Assembly: GCF_019703515.2 (NCBI RefSeq)
Contig: NC_059379.1
Coordinates: forward strand, 27,680,880 to 27,744,879
Reading direction: 5' to 3'
DNA from: Myxocyprinus asiaticus
Taxonomy: Eukaryota > Chordata > Actinopteri > Cypriniformes > Catostomidae
Length of the DNA stretch: 64,000 nt
The notes under the pieces were generated by a model, which worked only from the letters and a program-made list of their open reading frames with translations, ran no database searches and had not been told where the DNA came from. Of this stretch, positions 46,321 to 57,323 are shown piece by piece (the stretch's first letter is position 1; every line of letters starts with the position of its first letter). The position numbers and the translations under genes were made by a program.

Positions 46321-47003
46321 CAGTTGAAGTCAGAAGTTTACATACACTTAGGTTGAAGTCATAAAAACTAATTTTTTAACCACTCCACAGATTTCATATT
46401 AGCAAACTATAGTTTTGGCAAGTAGTTTAGGACATCTACTTTGTGCATGAAAAATTATAATTTTTCCAACAATTGTTTACAGACAGATTATTTCACTTTT
46501 AATTGACCATATCACAATTTCAGTGGGTCAGACATTAACTGTGCCTTTAAGCATCTTGGAAAATTCCACAAAATTATGTCAAGCCTTTAGACAATTAACC
46601 AATTAGCTTCTGATAGGAGGTGTACTGAACTGGAGGTGTACCTGTGGATCTATTTTATGGCCTACCTTCAAACTCTGTGTCTCTTTGCTTGACCTCATGG
46701 GAAAATCAAAAGAAACCAAACGCCTGAAGGTACCACATTCATCTGTACAAACAACAGTATGCAAGTATAAACACCATGGGACCACGCAGCCATCATACCG
46801 CTCAGGAAGGAGACACATTCTGTCTCGGATGAACGTAGTTTGGAGCGAAAAGAGCAAATAAATCCCAGAACAGCAGCAAAGGACCTTGTGAAGATGCTGG
46901 AGGAAACAGGTTGACAAGTATCTATATCCACAGTAAAACGAGTCCTATATCGACATAACCTGAAAGGCTGCTCAGCAAGGAAGAAGCCACTGCTCCAAAA
47001 ATT
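46321..47003 (+). mobile_element. Sleeping-Beauty-type Tc1, 5' fragment
   Basis: CAGTTGAAGTCAGAAGTTTA follows TA at 46319-46320 and is the typical outer repeat of the fish SB/Tdr-type family. GGCAAGTAGTTTAGGACATC and CAATTGTTTACAGACAGATT are further marks of its long terminal repeat. The inner direct repeat near 46527-46545 is damaged. The transposase start at 46697 follows, and the element is cut off at about 47003. No right end is seen. Confidence 0.88.
46697..47003 (+). pseudogene. Sleeping-Beauty-type transposase, N-terminal fragment
   Basis: From ATG 46697 the frame reads MGKSKETKRLKVPHSSVQT, then KYKHHGTTQPSYRSGRR, and stops at 46858-46860. The first helix-turn-helix has lost roughly 20 residues between KSKE and the KRL segment. 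Shifted frames continue with DLVKMLEET-like and TVKRVLYRHNLKG-like pieces up to KKPLLQK at about 47000. The catalytic domain is absent. Confidence 0.8.
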
Positions 47004-48480
47004 TTTAGTTGAATAAACTTAATTTCCCTTGGTTTCTTAAATATTTTGAGTAATATGAACATGGGAGGATTGAGTAAAAGTGACAATAGAGAAAGTTAAT
47101 TGTTTTGAGTGTAGGAACAACATGAGAATTTTTCATTTTTAGGGTTAACTACTCCTTTAAAAAAGGCCCACAGTTGTTAATTCCATAAGCTGACTAAGCA
47201 AATGCATAGCTAATACTAATGGATGGTACTTTTGCTGAAGTAGTGACCACCAAAAACCTGAGGAGAGGGGATCTCGTTTCCTTTCTTCCCTGTCCTACAT
47301 CTGGGTACCAATCCCAAGAGACACAGATGACTTCCTCCACCATCTCCCATGACTTTAACACTCTATGTGACAGAAACCACCACAGGCGCCAGTCACACTG
47401 CACCACCCACCCCGCCTGCCACACTGCTTCCATTCAACCAACCCAAACGCTCCGCAAAGCGTGCTGGGAAAGGGTAGCTAGTGGGTGAGAGGGCCAGTTG
47501 TTTTCATGTTTATTCAATTCAGGCAACAGACATGGGTTTAGTTTGGTTATTTAAGGTAGTTTTCATCCAAGGCACGGGCTATGGAGGGCGCAGGGGAAGG
47601 AAAAGGTGAAATTGAGAGCGTGTGTGCACACGCAGGCCTGAAAGACGGTACAGAAGTCTCTGTTTGCTTTCCTGGGTATTGCTTGTCTACATAAATACTT
47701 CATCTCTGTGGTGAGACTTGACATTTATCTTAATTATCACATTGCAGAACATAAACAGTAAATAGAGAGCAATTCCATGATATTAATGGTTTAAATGAAA
47801 TAAACAGTCTATATTTGGGATTCCATTAACATTTTTGCACTTTTAGACTCGACAGACTAGTCTACGCCATTAGTTACTGTAGGTGGGGGTTGAAGCAAAA
47901 TGTGTTTCAAAGTTGTTCTGTGTCCACAGCCTCCTCTTCAAATGGTAACTGGTTAGGATGAAATAAAAGAACATTAAAAAGAGAAAGAGAGTACACTGTG
48001 CTAATAAGCTTTTAAATGAAATAAAAGTGTCATCAAATCGATTTCTGCTGAATTTATTCAGAAACAGATTCAGTTGTAACCTAAATATTGTATTTGTATT
48101 GTACCTTTTTAGTTGTATTTTTTTAATGAATGCACAAACACATCTTTTAACATATCTAATTTGGCAAAATTGCAAGAATAAAGATGATTGATATTTTAAT
48201 AACACATACCGTAGCATAGCCTTCTTGTTATAGAATCTAGCACTGTCACTGCAGTCAGCACAGGACAAGTAAACTTTTCCCCTCATAAGATCATGCAAGC
48301 AATGAAAGTATTCAGGCAACAGGAAAAATTAAAGTTACTGGTTACCAGCATTTAAAAGAGTTTTCATTTTGAAAGAATTGTTTGTTCCCGTTTTCAATTA
48401 TTTTCTGCCAAAAAAAAAAAAAAAAAAAAAACTTTTCTTATGGAAGCCAGATCCCATCAGGGTTGTGGGAGATAAAAAAA
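47004..48480. other. lmf1 intron, no gene seen
   Basis: One MITE-arm trace is seen (AACAACATGAGAATTTTTCA, then GGGTTAACTACTCCTTTAA, 47116-47160), and poly-A at 48410-48431. No coding or RNA gene supported. Confidence 0.5.
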
Positions 48481-48481
48481 G

Positions 48482-48688
48482 GTAATTCTGACTTCTTTTC
48501 TCTTGCAACTGCGACTTTATTTCTCATTATTACAAGAAAAGAAGTTGCAATTGCAAGAAATAAAGTTGCAATTGCGAGATTTAATGTCAAAATAACAAGA
48601 CAGAAAGAAATGTAAATAAGTTGTTATATATAAAGAAATAATCGCAATTGTGAGTTTATACTGTACATTGCAATTGCAAATTTTCGTA
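48482..48688. repeat. TTGCAATTGCGAGA-type minisatellite, left part
   Basis: The motif TTGCAATTGC with GAGA/AAGAAA and TAAAGT variants repeats several times here and again at 50277-50345. The Tc1-like element at 48689-50269 splits it. Confidence 0.75.
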
Positions 48689-50269
48689 CAACCCCAATTC
48701 CGAAAAAGTTGGGACAGTATGAAAAATGTTAATTAAAAAAAAATGAGTGAGTTGTAAATTATATTCACCCTTAACTATATTGAAAACATTACAACTACAC
48801 ATTATATGATGTTTTACCTTGTGAATTTCATTGTTTTTTTTTAAAAAAAATTAATGTATGTACAGTAATTTCAAATCAGATGATTGCAACACACTCCAGA
48901 AAAGTTGGGACAGTCAAGTGTTTACCACTGTGAAACATCATCATTTCTTCTAATAACACTTAAGCATTTAGGCACTAAAGACACAAGTTTGTAAAGTTTA
49001 AAAAGTGGAATTTTCCCTCATTCATCCATTATGCAGGTTTTCAGCAGCACAGTTGTACGGGATCTTCGTTGCCGTATTGTGCGCTACATAATGCACCACA
49101 CATTCTCAATTGGAGATGGTCAGGACTGCAGGCAGGCCAATCTAGCACCTGCACTCTCTGCTTATTCAGCCAGTATGTGGTTTGAAGTTGTCTTGCTGAA
49201 AATGTCAGGATGTCCCTGGAAAAGTCAGTGCTGGATGGCAGTATATGCTGCTCCAAAATTTTTACATATCTGTCTGCATTAATGGTGCCCTCACAGATGT
49301 GCAAGTTACCCATGCCATGGGCTGTGACACACCCCTGGCCCATACCGACACTGGCTTTTGGACCTCACGCTGATAACAGCATAGATGGTCCTTTTCCTCT
49401 TTGGCACAGAGAACGTGACGGATGTGTTTTTCAAGAACTATTTGAAATGTGGTCTCATCAGACCAAAAATCACAGTTCCACTGTTCTAATTTCCATCTAA
49501 AATGAGACCGAGCCAGGAGAAGTCGGCAGTGCTTCTGGACAGTGTTGATGTAGGGCTTCTGCTTTGCATAGTAAAGTCTTAACTTGTATCTGTGGATGCA
49601 GTGGCAAGTGGTGTTGACTAACAAAGGTTTACTAAAGTTATCCCAAGCCCATGTTCATGATATACATTACAGATGAATGCCGTTTTTTAAGACAGTGATG
49701 TCTGAAGGATCAGAGATCACACGCAGTCAGAAATGGTTTTCGTCTTGCCCTGTAAGCACCAAGATTTGACCAGATTCCTTGAATCTTTTAACTATATTGT
49801 GCACTGTAGAGGTGAAATGCCCCAAATCCTTCTAGTTTGTCTTTGGGGAACATTGATCTCAAAGTGCTGGATTATTTGCTGAAGCATCTGTTGGCAAATT
49901 GACAAGTCTTGAACGATCCTTGCTCTTGAAGGACTAGGCTGTTTTTGGAGGCTCCTTATACAGTACTATGATACAGTTGCCTGACCAGTTTAATATCTCT
50001 TGTTTCACAACGCCTTGTTATTTTAACTTGTCAGATTGTTATTAATCTTAAATTGCCCCTGTCCCAACTTTTTTGGAGTGTGTTGCAATCATCTGATTTG
50101 AAATTACTGTACATTTTCAAAAAAACAATCAAATTCACAAGGTAAAACATCATATAATGTGTAGTTGTAGTGCTTTAAATATAGCAAAGGTTGAATATAA
50201 TTTACAAATCTCCCCTTTTGTTTTATTAGCATTTTTCATACTGTCCCAACTTTTTTGGAATTGGGGTTG
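48689..50269 (-). mobile_element. Tc1-like transposon with IR/DR ends
   Basis: Ends CAACCCCAATTCC and GGAATTGGGGTTG are flanked by TA (48687-48688 and 50270-50271). Each terminal repeat is about 220 bp and contains two copies of the direct repeat AAAGTTGGGACAG: outer at about 48705 and inner at 48901-48913 on the left, with complements at about 50060 and 50241 on the right. This IR/DR layout is typical of Tc1 relatives. The transposase on the - strand is broken. Confidence 0.88.
49041..49900 (-). pseudogene. Tc1-like transposase, frameshifted
   Basis: The frame at 49624-49262 carries a linker and WNCDFWSDETTFQIVLEKH, the first catalytic Asp block. A second frame (49343-49041) carries GMGNLHICEGTINADRYVK, ILEQHILPSS, and then QVLDWPACSPDHLQLRM, the position of the NPIE-like block, where the expected Glu context is lost. 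The segment that should hold the second Asp reads SARQLQTTYW. Several frame breaks are present, so it is dead. Confidence 0.75.
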
Positions 50270-50501
50270 TAATTGAAAAAGCCACAATTGCGAGAAATAC
50301 TGTATAGTGACAATTGTAAGATACTGTATGAAGTCAGAATTGCTTTTTTTTATTTTGTTTCCCTCCATGGCAAGATCAATGCACCATATTTTCTAATTCC
50401 TGGTTATAGGTATCAATTTATAAAGTTCATGCATATTGGTATTACCAAGATTAAACTACGCAAACACACCTGCCTTGACCTTAGGGCAAAGCTGCCTCTA
50501 G

Positions 50502-50502
<1 letters not shown>

Positions 50503-50544
<42 letters not shown>
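50503..50544. repeat. (CA)n microsatellite
   Basis: Uninterrupted CA run. Confidence 0.95.
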
Positions 50545-50547
<3 letters not shown>

Positions 50548-50706
50548 TCTGGCTATTAGAGCTAAGTTCTGCCACCTGGGTGCGGAGAACCTATGATTAG
50601 TGTCATATGCCATTCGTCAGACACAAGTTCCATTTACTTTTCTATGCCTCATTTACTGCCACAACTGAGCACAAAATTGGCTCTAAAACCTTTCAAATCA
50701 ACCAAG

Positions 50707-50708
50707 TG

Positions 50709-50738
<30 letters not shown>
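50707..50738. repeat. poly-T tract
   Basis: An almost pure T run of about 30 bases. Confidence 0.95.
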
Positions 50739-50739
<1 letters not shown>

Positions 50740-51170
50740 AGATGCTCAGGGACATTTTAAGCAACACTCAGAAAACCTTTAAAATCAACCAAGGTTTTGA
50801 GCAAAATAACTCCTGGGTTTTTTAAAGCAGCATTCAGAAGTTATTATTTTACTTTGCCCAAATGCTGTAAATGCGCTTTGCAGTCCTGTGTAAATCTATT
50901 TTTTTTTTCTTTTAGTAGTGGTATTATGGGATGCATGTTTTTTTTAGGGGATTTTTTGGGCAGAGGAGATTGGCACCACATGATCTTCCTTTAGTTCATA
51001 AAAACAGTCATTTAGAGCAGTGATTCTCAACTGGTTTCGTTTCAGGACCCAGATTTTACAATGGATATCAAGTGGTGCTCCAACACAGTACCAAAATTGT
51101 TTATTGTACAAAAACAAAGATGTCTAAAAAAATGAAATTATTAATATTATTATAAAATGAGTTTGTTTCA

Positions 51171-51520
51171 GGGGCCTGGATAGCTCAGAGAGTATTGACG
51201 CTGACTACCACCCCTGGAGTCGTGAGTTCGAATCCAGGGCGTGCTGAGTGACCCCAGCCAGGGGTTCTCGCTCTCAACGGGGCACCTGGTAAGTTGTGCA
51301 TGGATCGCGGAGAGTAGCATGAGCTTCCCTTGCTGTGAGTGACCGCGGTGTCATGCACAGTGAGCCATGTGATGAGATGCATGGATTGACTGTCTCAGAA
51401 TCGGAGGCAACTGAAACTTGTCCTCTGCCACCCGGATTGAGGTGAGTAACCACGCCACCAGGAGGACCTACTAAGTAGTGGGAATCGGGCATTCCAAATT
51501 GGGAGAAAAGGGGATAAAAT
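51171..51520 (+). mobile_element. tRNA-derived SINE
   Basis: The head GGGGCCTGGATAGCTCAGAG carries an A box. GAGTTCGAATCC at 51224-51235 is the B box. The body continues through CCACGCCACCAGGAGGACC and ends near CATTCCAAATTGGGAGAAAA. It matches the reverse copy at 11955-12360. It lies 200 bp upstream of an lmf1 acceptor. Confidence 0.88.
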
Positions 51521-51726
51521 GTGTATTTTATTTTATTGTACTACATGAGCATTATCAAATTGGTAGTTGAATTATTTTATTTGTATTTAACAATGTTTTC
51601 CTTGCTGTCCAGCCCTATCAGAACAGACCTGTGACCCACTAGTTTCTGAACCACTGACTTAGAGGATACTAGATACAGCATACTGAATAGATGTGTCCTC
51701 TTTCTCTCTCTGTCCCTGTCTCTCAG

Positions 51727-51902
51727 ACCCAGCCGGTTCCTAATCCCATGTCCTACTACATGCACTATTCTCCGTGGTGGTTCCATCGGTTTTAGACTCT
51801 CAGCAATCACTTCATCGAGCTGGTTGTGCCTTTTTTCACTTTCGTGGGATGGCGGATGTGCATGGTGAATGGGGCCCTCCAGATCACCAGGTGGTCTTCC
51901 AG
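51727..51902 (+). pseudogene. lmf1: lmf1 exon with nonsense codon and scrambled 3' end
   Basis: AG at 51725-51726 follows a good pyrimidine tract. The exon reads TQPVPNPMSYYMHYSPWWFH, then RF, a TAG stop at 51793-51795 (Glu in the family), TLSNHFIELVVPFFTFVG, and RMCMVNGALQI. The family then ends LFQ before the donor. Here CCAGGTGG occurs twice (51887-51894 and 51899-51906), so about 8 bases are extra and the frame at the final FQ is lost. The donor GTGG follows 51902. The preceding exon, expected to encode the GLIKIRGD segment, was not found. Confidence 0.88.
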
Positions 51903-52192
51903 GTGGCCACACACACACGCACACACACATGTTGGTGCGGCTATACTTATGAGGACTCTCCATAGACATAATGAATTTTATACTGTATGAACTATAGATT
52001 CTATCCCCTAACCCTAACCCTAAACCTAACCCTCACAAAAAACTTTCTGCATTTTTACATTTTCAAAAAAACATCGTTTAGTATGAATTATGGAGACACT
52101 AGAAATGTCCTCATAAACAACATTTATAGCATAATACCCTTGTAATTACCAGCTTGTAACCTAAAAAAATTTCCTCGTAAACCACCCAAACC

Positions 52193-52194
52193 CG

Positions 52195-52272
<78 letters not shown>

Positions 52273-52290
52273 AACACACACACATACAAA
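52193..52290. repeat. (CA)n microsatellite
   Basis: A long CA run with AAA interruptions near 52258-52275. It is preceded by a dispersed repeat edge (ATGAGGACTCTCCATAGACA at 51948) and a CCCTAA-like tract at 52005-52034. Confidence 0.95.
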
Positions 52291-52740
52291 AACTAATCAA
52301 TTCCTAAACTTGGTGTTCCCCAAAGTGTGAAAGCTGCCTGTGCTATTAAATATTTTTCAAATAATTTGAAAAAGATAAGATTTTTTGGTTAAAAATGAAC
52401 AAACTGCTATTATTGATTAAGTACATAAACAATCAGTGTTCAAAACAATGTCCTTACCTTTCCACGATTCATTTCGGTAAGCCTATAAAAATTATTTGTA
52501 TTTTGAGCTGTCGGGTTGGATTTGACACGAAATCGCTGACTTTTGTCGTTCATCCTTGCATCATTACGTCAAGTAATTATTATGTCCGTAAACACAGGAA
52601 AGAAGTACCGGCTGTCTCATGTTCCGGCTGAGGATGCTGTTCAGTTCAGTCAGTCACTGTCACACAGTTCAGGATGACATCTCTGCAGTCTGGATGGATG
52701 TTTATCTGTTATCCGTCTGGCGAAGTTGTTTACCTGCTAT

Positions 52741-52892
52741 CAGGCTTGGGGAGTAACAGAATACTTGTAACGGCATTACGTAATCAGGATACAAAAGTTA
52801 CGTAAATGTAATCCATTAGTTACATAAAAAGTCGACGAATTCAGATTACAGCTACATTTGGTAAAAACTGGGATTACTAGCATGAATTACAA

Positions 52893-52955
<63 letters not shown>

Positions 52956-53982
52956 TACATATATAAAAAAATGATCCTCTTGACATAAAATGATAAAGAC
53001 CGCTGCTTGCTTCAGTACAGAATACAGATATGATCAGATGTTTGCTCGAGATCTCTTCTGGTTCTCTCTCGTGACTCTAAAATTATTCTCTGAAATGCGT
53101 TCATGTTGTAATGACAACTGTAATTGGGTAAAAAAATCCAGATTGTACACATGAATACCAAATGAATTAAAAATGTTACTAAATTCTTAAGGGAAAAGTG
53201 CAATGGATAATTGATCTGATTTTGATACTTATTATAAATCATTAAGAACAGTTCAAATGTATGGGTGTGGGAGAAATACTGGCAAATGTAACATTTTAAA
53301 ACTCATAGAAAGTAGGAATAAGTAAATCAAGACTAAACAGATTTAAATCTATTTCGATCTATTCTTTAAAACAAGATTATATTTATTTATTTTTATTATT
53401 ATTAGAAGATAGCCTGTGATCTACCTACTGCAGTCGGAAGTTAATGAATTGTCAGTGCCAATCAGTCCACATGCTAACTGCAATACATGGCAGAATTTTT
53501 TATGTTTTTGAATCTGAGGTATATCCTGTCAGATTTTGTTTAATGTTAACCAAGACATAATTCAGTGCATCTGTTCTAACTGTATTTGCTTGATGAGAAA
53601 ATAAACTCTGTAACAGATCACCTGATTTGGTTAAAAATGCAGAGTTGTTCTACATTTTAACATATTCTGTTTTACTTATATGGAGGCACTGTCCCTGTTT
53701 TTCATGTTTTTTCTTATACTGTATATAATAATAGCTAAATCACTCATAACATTATTCAAATACAGATTGTTTCCATTCAGAAGGCATGATTAAAGGTCTT
53801 CGAGAACATATTGCTTTTCTCTTGATTTTATTCACTTATGCGATCGAGGCAATCAAAAAGTAAAGTAATCTGATTACATTATTTTATTATAGAGGTAATG
53901 TTATTAAGTTACTGATTACATTTTTACTAAGTAATCAGTATTTGTAACGAATTACATTTTGAAAGTAACCCTCCCAACCCTG
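52741..53982. mobile_element. non-autonomous hAT-like element with perfect TSD
   Basis: The left end CAGGCTTGGGGAGTAAC and the right end GTAACCCTCCCAACCCTG are inverted repeats. The 8-bp sequence CCTGCTAT lies on both sides without mismatch (52733-52740 and 53983-53990). The inside holds TA-rich sequence, including a (TA)n at 52903-52952, and long GTAATC/GATTAC-rich arms. No transposase. Confidence 0.88.
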
Positions 53983-53990
53983 CCTGCTAT

Positions 53991-56150
53991 AATGCTTGGA
54001 TACAGGATGTTGTCTGGTAGGGTTGTCATGCTTTTATGAATCGAACATTACACGTGTGTTAACCGATCGCGATTTATCTACGTTTTCAGGGGAAGTTACA
54101 GTGCATGTTTACTAATACGTATGACTTCTGAAATTGACTTCTTGTACATATTATTTTCATGTTTAATAAAGTATATTTTATCCCCATTATTGCTCATTTT
54201 ATGTTTTTAGTTCTCAGTGTTATTAAGCCTACAGTTTCACTTGGTTTATCAACTGCCATGTCAATTTTTTAAGTTTTTCGTTTTAGTCACAGTTTTAGAC
54301 TTTTGACTAAAATGTCCTTTAAAAATAGTCAATATTTCATGTCATATTCATTCATTTTAGTCAGTTTTACTCTGCTTTAATAAAATAATTTAATTATCAT
54401 CATGATTTGCCTTTTTAGTCTTTTTAGTAAAAAAAAAAAAAACTTTTGTCAACGAACATTTTCATCAGTGATTTCATTGACGAGATTAGCACAACATAAT
54501 GTAAATGTAATGAAGTCTTGCACTGAACTCGAATCAGCAACATCATGAGTTTCACCTTTTAAATTGATGTGTTATACAATATAAACATTAATAGTACATG
54601 AAACACTTAATATGAATAATCAAATTAAAATATACTGGTAACTGGTGGTGGTTGAGGAGTGTCCCCTGTTCTCTATGTAAAAGCGCTAAAAAGAGTGTAG
54701 TGCCAGAAAAGTGTACAATTCATTCATTCAAAATATGTATATAAGAGTGTTGTTTATCATCATCAAAGCAAGTAATATTTCATTTTTAAATGTTTAACAT
54801 AATAATATCAACAAGAAAATAGCACATCATGACTCTGGCTCTGAATATCTGAATATCATGATCTCACACAGGCGATGTAAGCTCTAAAATACTGTAAACT
54901 CAAATCATGAGATTCATCCTCCAGAGCAGTAGTGTCGAAACACGACTGATGTAAAGTGTTCTTCCGCAAATTGCTTGCAATTTTACATTTCAATCACAGA
55001 TGTCACTAGAGAGCGCAAATTTACATAGTGCAGCTTTAAGAAAAAAGTCTCATGAGGTTGAGGTGCCTCTCATGGTGTCAGTCACAACTTTGTTGCCATC
55101 TAGTGGTATCATTGGGTCACTAATTTAAACCTACAAGCAGATCATGGACCATTTTCAAAGACTGTAATGACACATTTGCGCCTTAATTTAGCTGTGTAAA
55201 TCTAGCAAAAAAATAACAAATAAAATGGCATTTTTAGATTATTTAAAGTACATTTATGTGACTATTTACAGTATATGCTCTCTCTGGTTTTTTTCTGTCT
55301 TTTGGAAAGTCGTGAAAGTGTCACAGTGGGGTTTTTTTCTTTTGCTGTCGGGCCAAATGGAAATGCAAAATTATTTGCTTTGGTCTTCCAAGTACCTCTA
55401 TAGATGTTTAACACTCTATTGTTTTTTTTCTGCATTCAAACCTGGGAATGTGAAAGGGGCAGAAAAATAAGACTTTTTGGTGTATCTGATAAGTAGTTTG
55501 TTGTATGAACAGCAAAAAAACACATGAAATTTGTGCAGTGTGACTTTAATAATTATATTACAGGGAGCAGTAGTGTCTTCACCTGTGCCTGAATTCTCCC
55601 ATTTATGCTAACTTGTGGGATTCACTATCTAATAAATGATTAATGAGTGAATTAGTGAGTGGTTGAATATGCTTGAATGTGTAAATATTACAGTAATGCT
55701 TATTATGCTCTGATGCTTATTTTGTCTGATGCGCCTTATGAGTTCAACACCGTGGTGGGATGTCATAATTGGACATTAGCAGAGGCAAAAGTTTTCTATC
55801 CTCTTTTTCACAAAAAGCAGCTATTCTCGTATGTCTCTTGGCAATGTGCTAAAGCTTAAGTCATGACTGTGGTAGCCTATGTAGCAGTCTTAACAAATAG
55901 ATCAGATTTCATCACTTAGAAAATTACAGTGCGGACAGCCAAATCTGATTTATTTGAATAAAAAAATAAAAACTTAGAGCAACATCATGTGGATTCAATT
56001 GTCTGACTACTAATTATCAACATAGATTTTATATAGATATTTAAATATCTAAGTAATGTTTTTTTTGTTTTTTTTTTTTGCAATCTTTGTTTAACTAAAA
56101 AATAATTAAACCTTAAAGTCTAATTTTAAGTGTGTTTCTTTACATTTACA
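53991..56150. other. lmf1 intron, no gene seen
   Basis: A T-rich dispersed repeat (TTTTAGTC motifs, then CATTGACGAGATTAGCACAA) is at 54250-54495, and a MITE right end (TTTACATAGTGCAGCTTTAA) at about 55019-55038. No coding or RNA gene supported. Confidence 0.5.
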
Positions 56151-56151
56151 G

Positions 56152-56325
56152 GTCATTTTGATCATAAGTGCGAATCTGAGTTTTTTGAACTGGTTGACTA
56201 TAGTGCTCAGTCTGGCCTGTTTTGATGATGCTGCTCCGGCTTTTCTGTTCTGCCACTCTGGAAGATCCAGACAGACTTTACTGAAGATTCAGACAGAGGA
56301 GGCCACAGTCCACAGCCCACCTAAG
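56152..56325 (+). pseudogene. lmf1: lmf1 exon, open
   Basis: AG at 56150-56151 is followed by 174 nt in phase 0: VILIISANLSFLNWLTIV, LSLACFDDA, and a variable tail ending HSPPK before the donor GTGTGA at 56326. It matches the LMF1 segment between the last luminal loop and a membrane helix. No disabling change is seen. It is listed as pseudogene because the rest of the gene is broken. Confidence 0.9.
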
Positions 56326-56336
56326 GTGTGAATCTA

Positions 56337-56690
56337 CACTAGTCTAAAGTTTGGACACTCCTCATTCTTAATAATTGCTTTTTTACATTAAGAATTATAG
56401 AAAAGTCATCTAAACTATGAAATAACACAAGAGAAAGGATGTGAATTATGTGGTTACTAAAAAAAGAGCTAGCATACCGTACATTTTAAATTCTTCATAG
56501 TAGTCACCCTTTGCCTTGATTACAGCTCTGCACATTCTGGACATTTTCCTTCAGTATACCATTCAAATAATCCATTTAGAATAGTGATTACAATTTTAGT
56601 TTAATTAAAAAAAACTATTTTTGTCTACAAAACTCATGTCAAGTGAGATCTGGACAAAACATAAATTCAGTCAAGTCCAAACTTCAGGTA
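56337..56690. mobile_element. Tc1-type MITE-like fragment in lmf1 intron
   Basis: The left end CACTAGTCTAAAGTTTGGAC (TA at 56335-56336) resembles the right-end complement of the element at 10703-13485. The matching text GTAGTCACCCTTTGCC and GATTACAGCTCTGCACA (56499-56531) parallels 10880-10911. The right edge near AAGTCCAAACTTCAGG is degenerate. Confidence 0.55.
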
Positions 56691-56805
56691 TGCTCTTGTT
56701 TCATGCCTAGTTATTGAATGACTCGAGTATGTAGCATGCTTTCTTTTGCAAAGTTTTCCCTCCTTGATATCTCTTTCTCACTTCCTCTCACTGTTTTACC
56801 ATCAG

Positions 56806-56975
56806 TGTCTCTTTGGTTCAGGTATGCTGATAAGGCATGTGGTGAATGTGTCTCTGGGAGTTTTGATAGCATATCTGATTGTCCCGGTGGTGATGAACCT
56901 GCTGAGCTCCAGACAGGTGATGAACTCCTCTTTTGATCCCCTGCGGATCGTCAACACATACGGAGCCTTCGGCAG
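56806..56975 (+). pseudogene. lmf1: lmf1 exon, open
   Basis: After AG at 56804-56805 the 170-nt exon reads CLFGSGMLIRHVVNVSLG, VLIAYLIVPVVMNLL, SSRQVMN and NTYGAFG, ending in phase 2 (AG) before GTACCC. A second AG, 14 nt into the exon, would put the frame out, so 56806 is chosen as start. It keeps phase 0 from the previous exon and restores the FGS motif of the family. No lesion seen. Confidence 0.9.
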
Positions 56976-57323
56976 GTACCCCATCCATCTCTGTCTGAGC
57001 TTCACAGTGGTTCATACAGTTATAAATATGCTTTAGAAACCTCATTACAAGATGGCAGAACCAGTGCACTTCTATCAACACTCTTTGTGCGGGTGCAGAG
57101 TTGCATGATTTTGCCTGGAGTGAGAGCAGTTTTTTTTAAAGCCTGAGTGTCTGTGTTTTCTGAGCATAACGCATGTTAACGGCCCATAATGCAATTTCAT
57201 GTCAGCAAGAATTCATCACGTGTTAATTTCAGTTTTAAAGGGAAAGTTCAACTTCATTATTTACTTGCCTCATATTGTTCCAACCCTTTGTGGCTGACAA
57301 AATGGGTTACCATTGTGCATCAG

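Noticed and set aside
47219..47488. An 89-codon frame with Thr/His-rich text as a possible exon
   Set aside because: It has no family motif or convincing splice context and is not conserved with anything I recognise.
48870..50100. Protein-coding host gene opposite lmf1
   Set aside because: The motifs (FWSDET, GTINADRYV) are those of a Tc1 transposase lying between inverted repeats.
52193..52290. CA-rich array as a CRISPR or other ordered repeat array
   Set aside because: It is a plain dinucleotide microsatellite without spacers. The window is vertebrate DNA.
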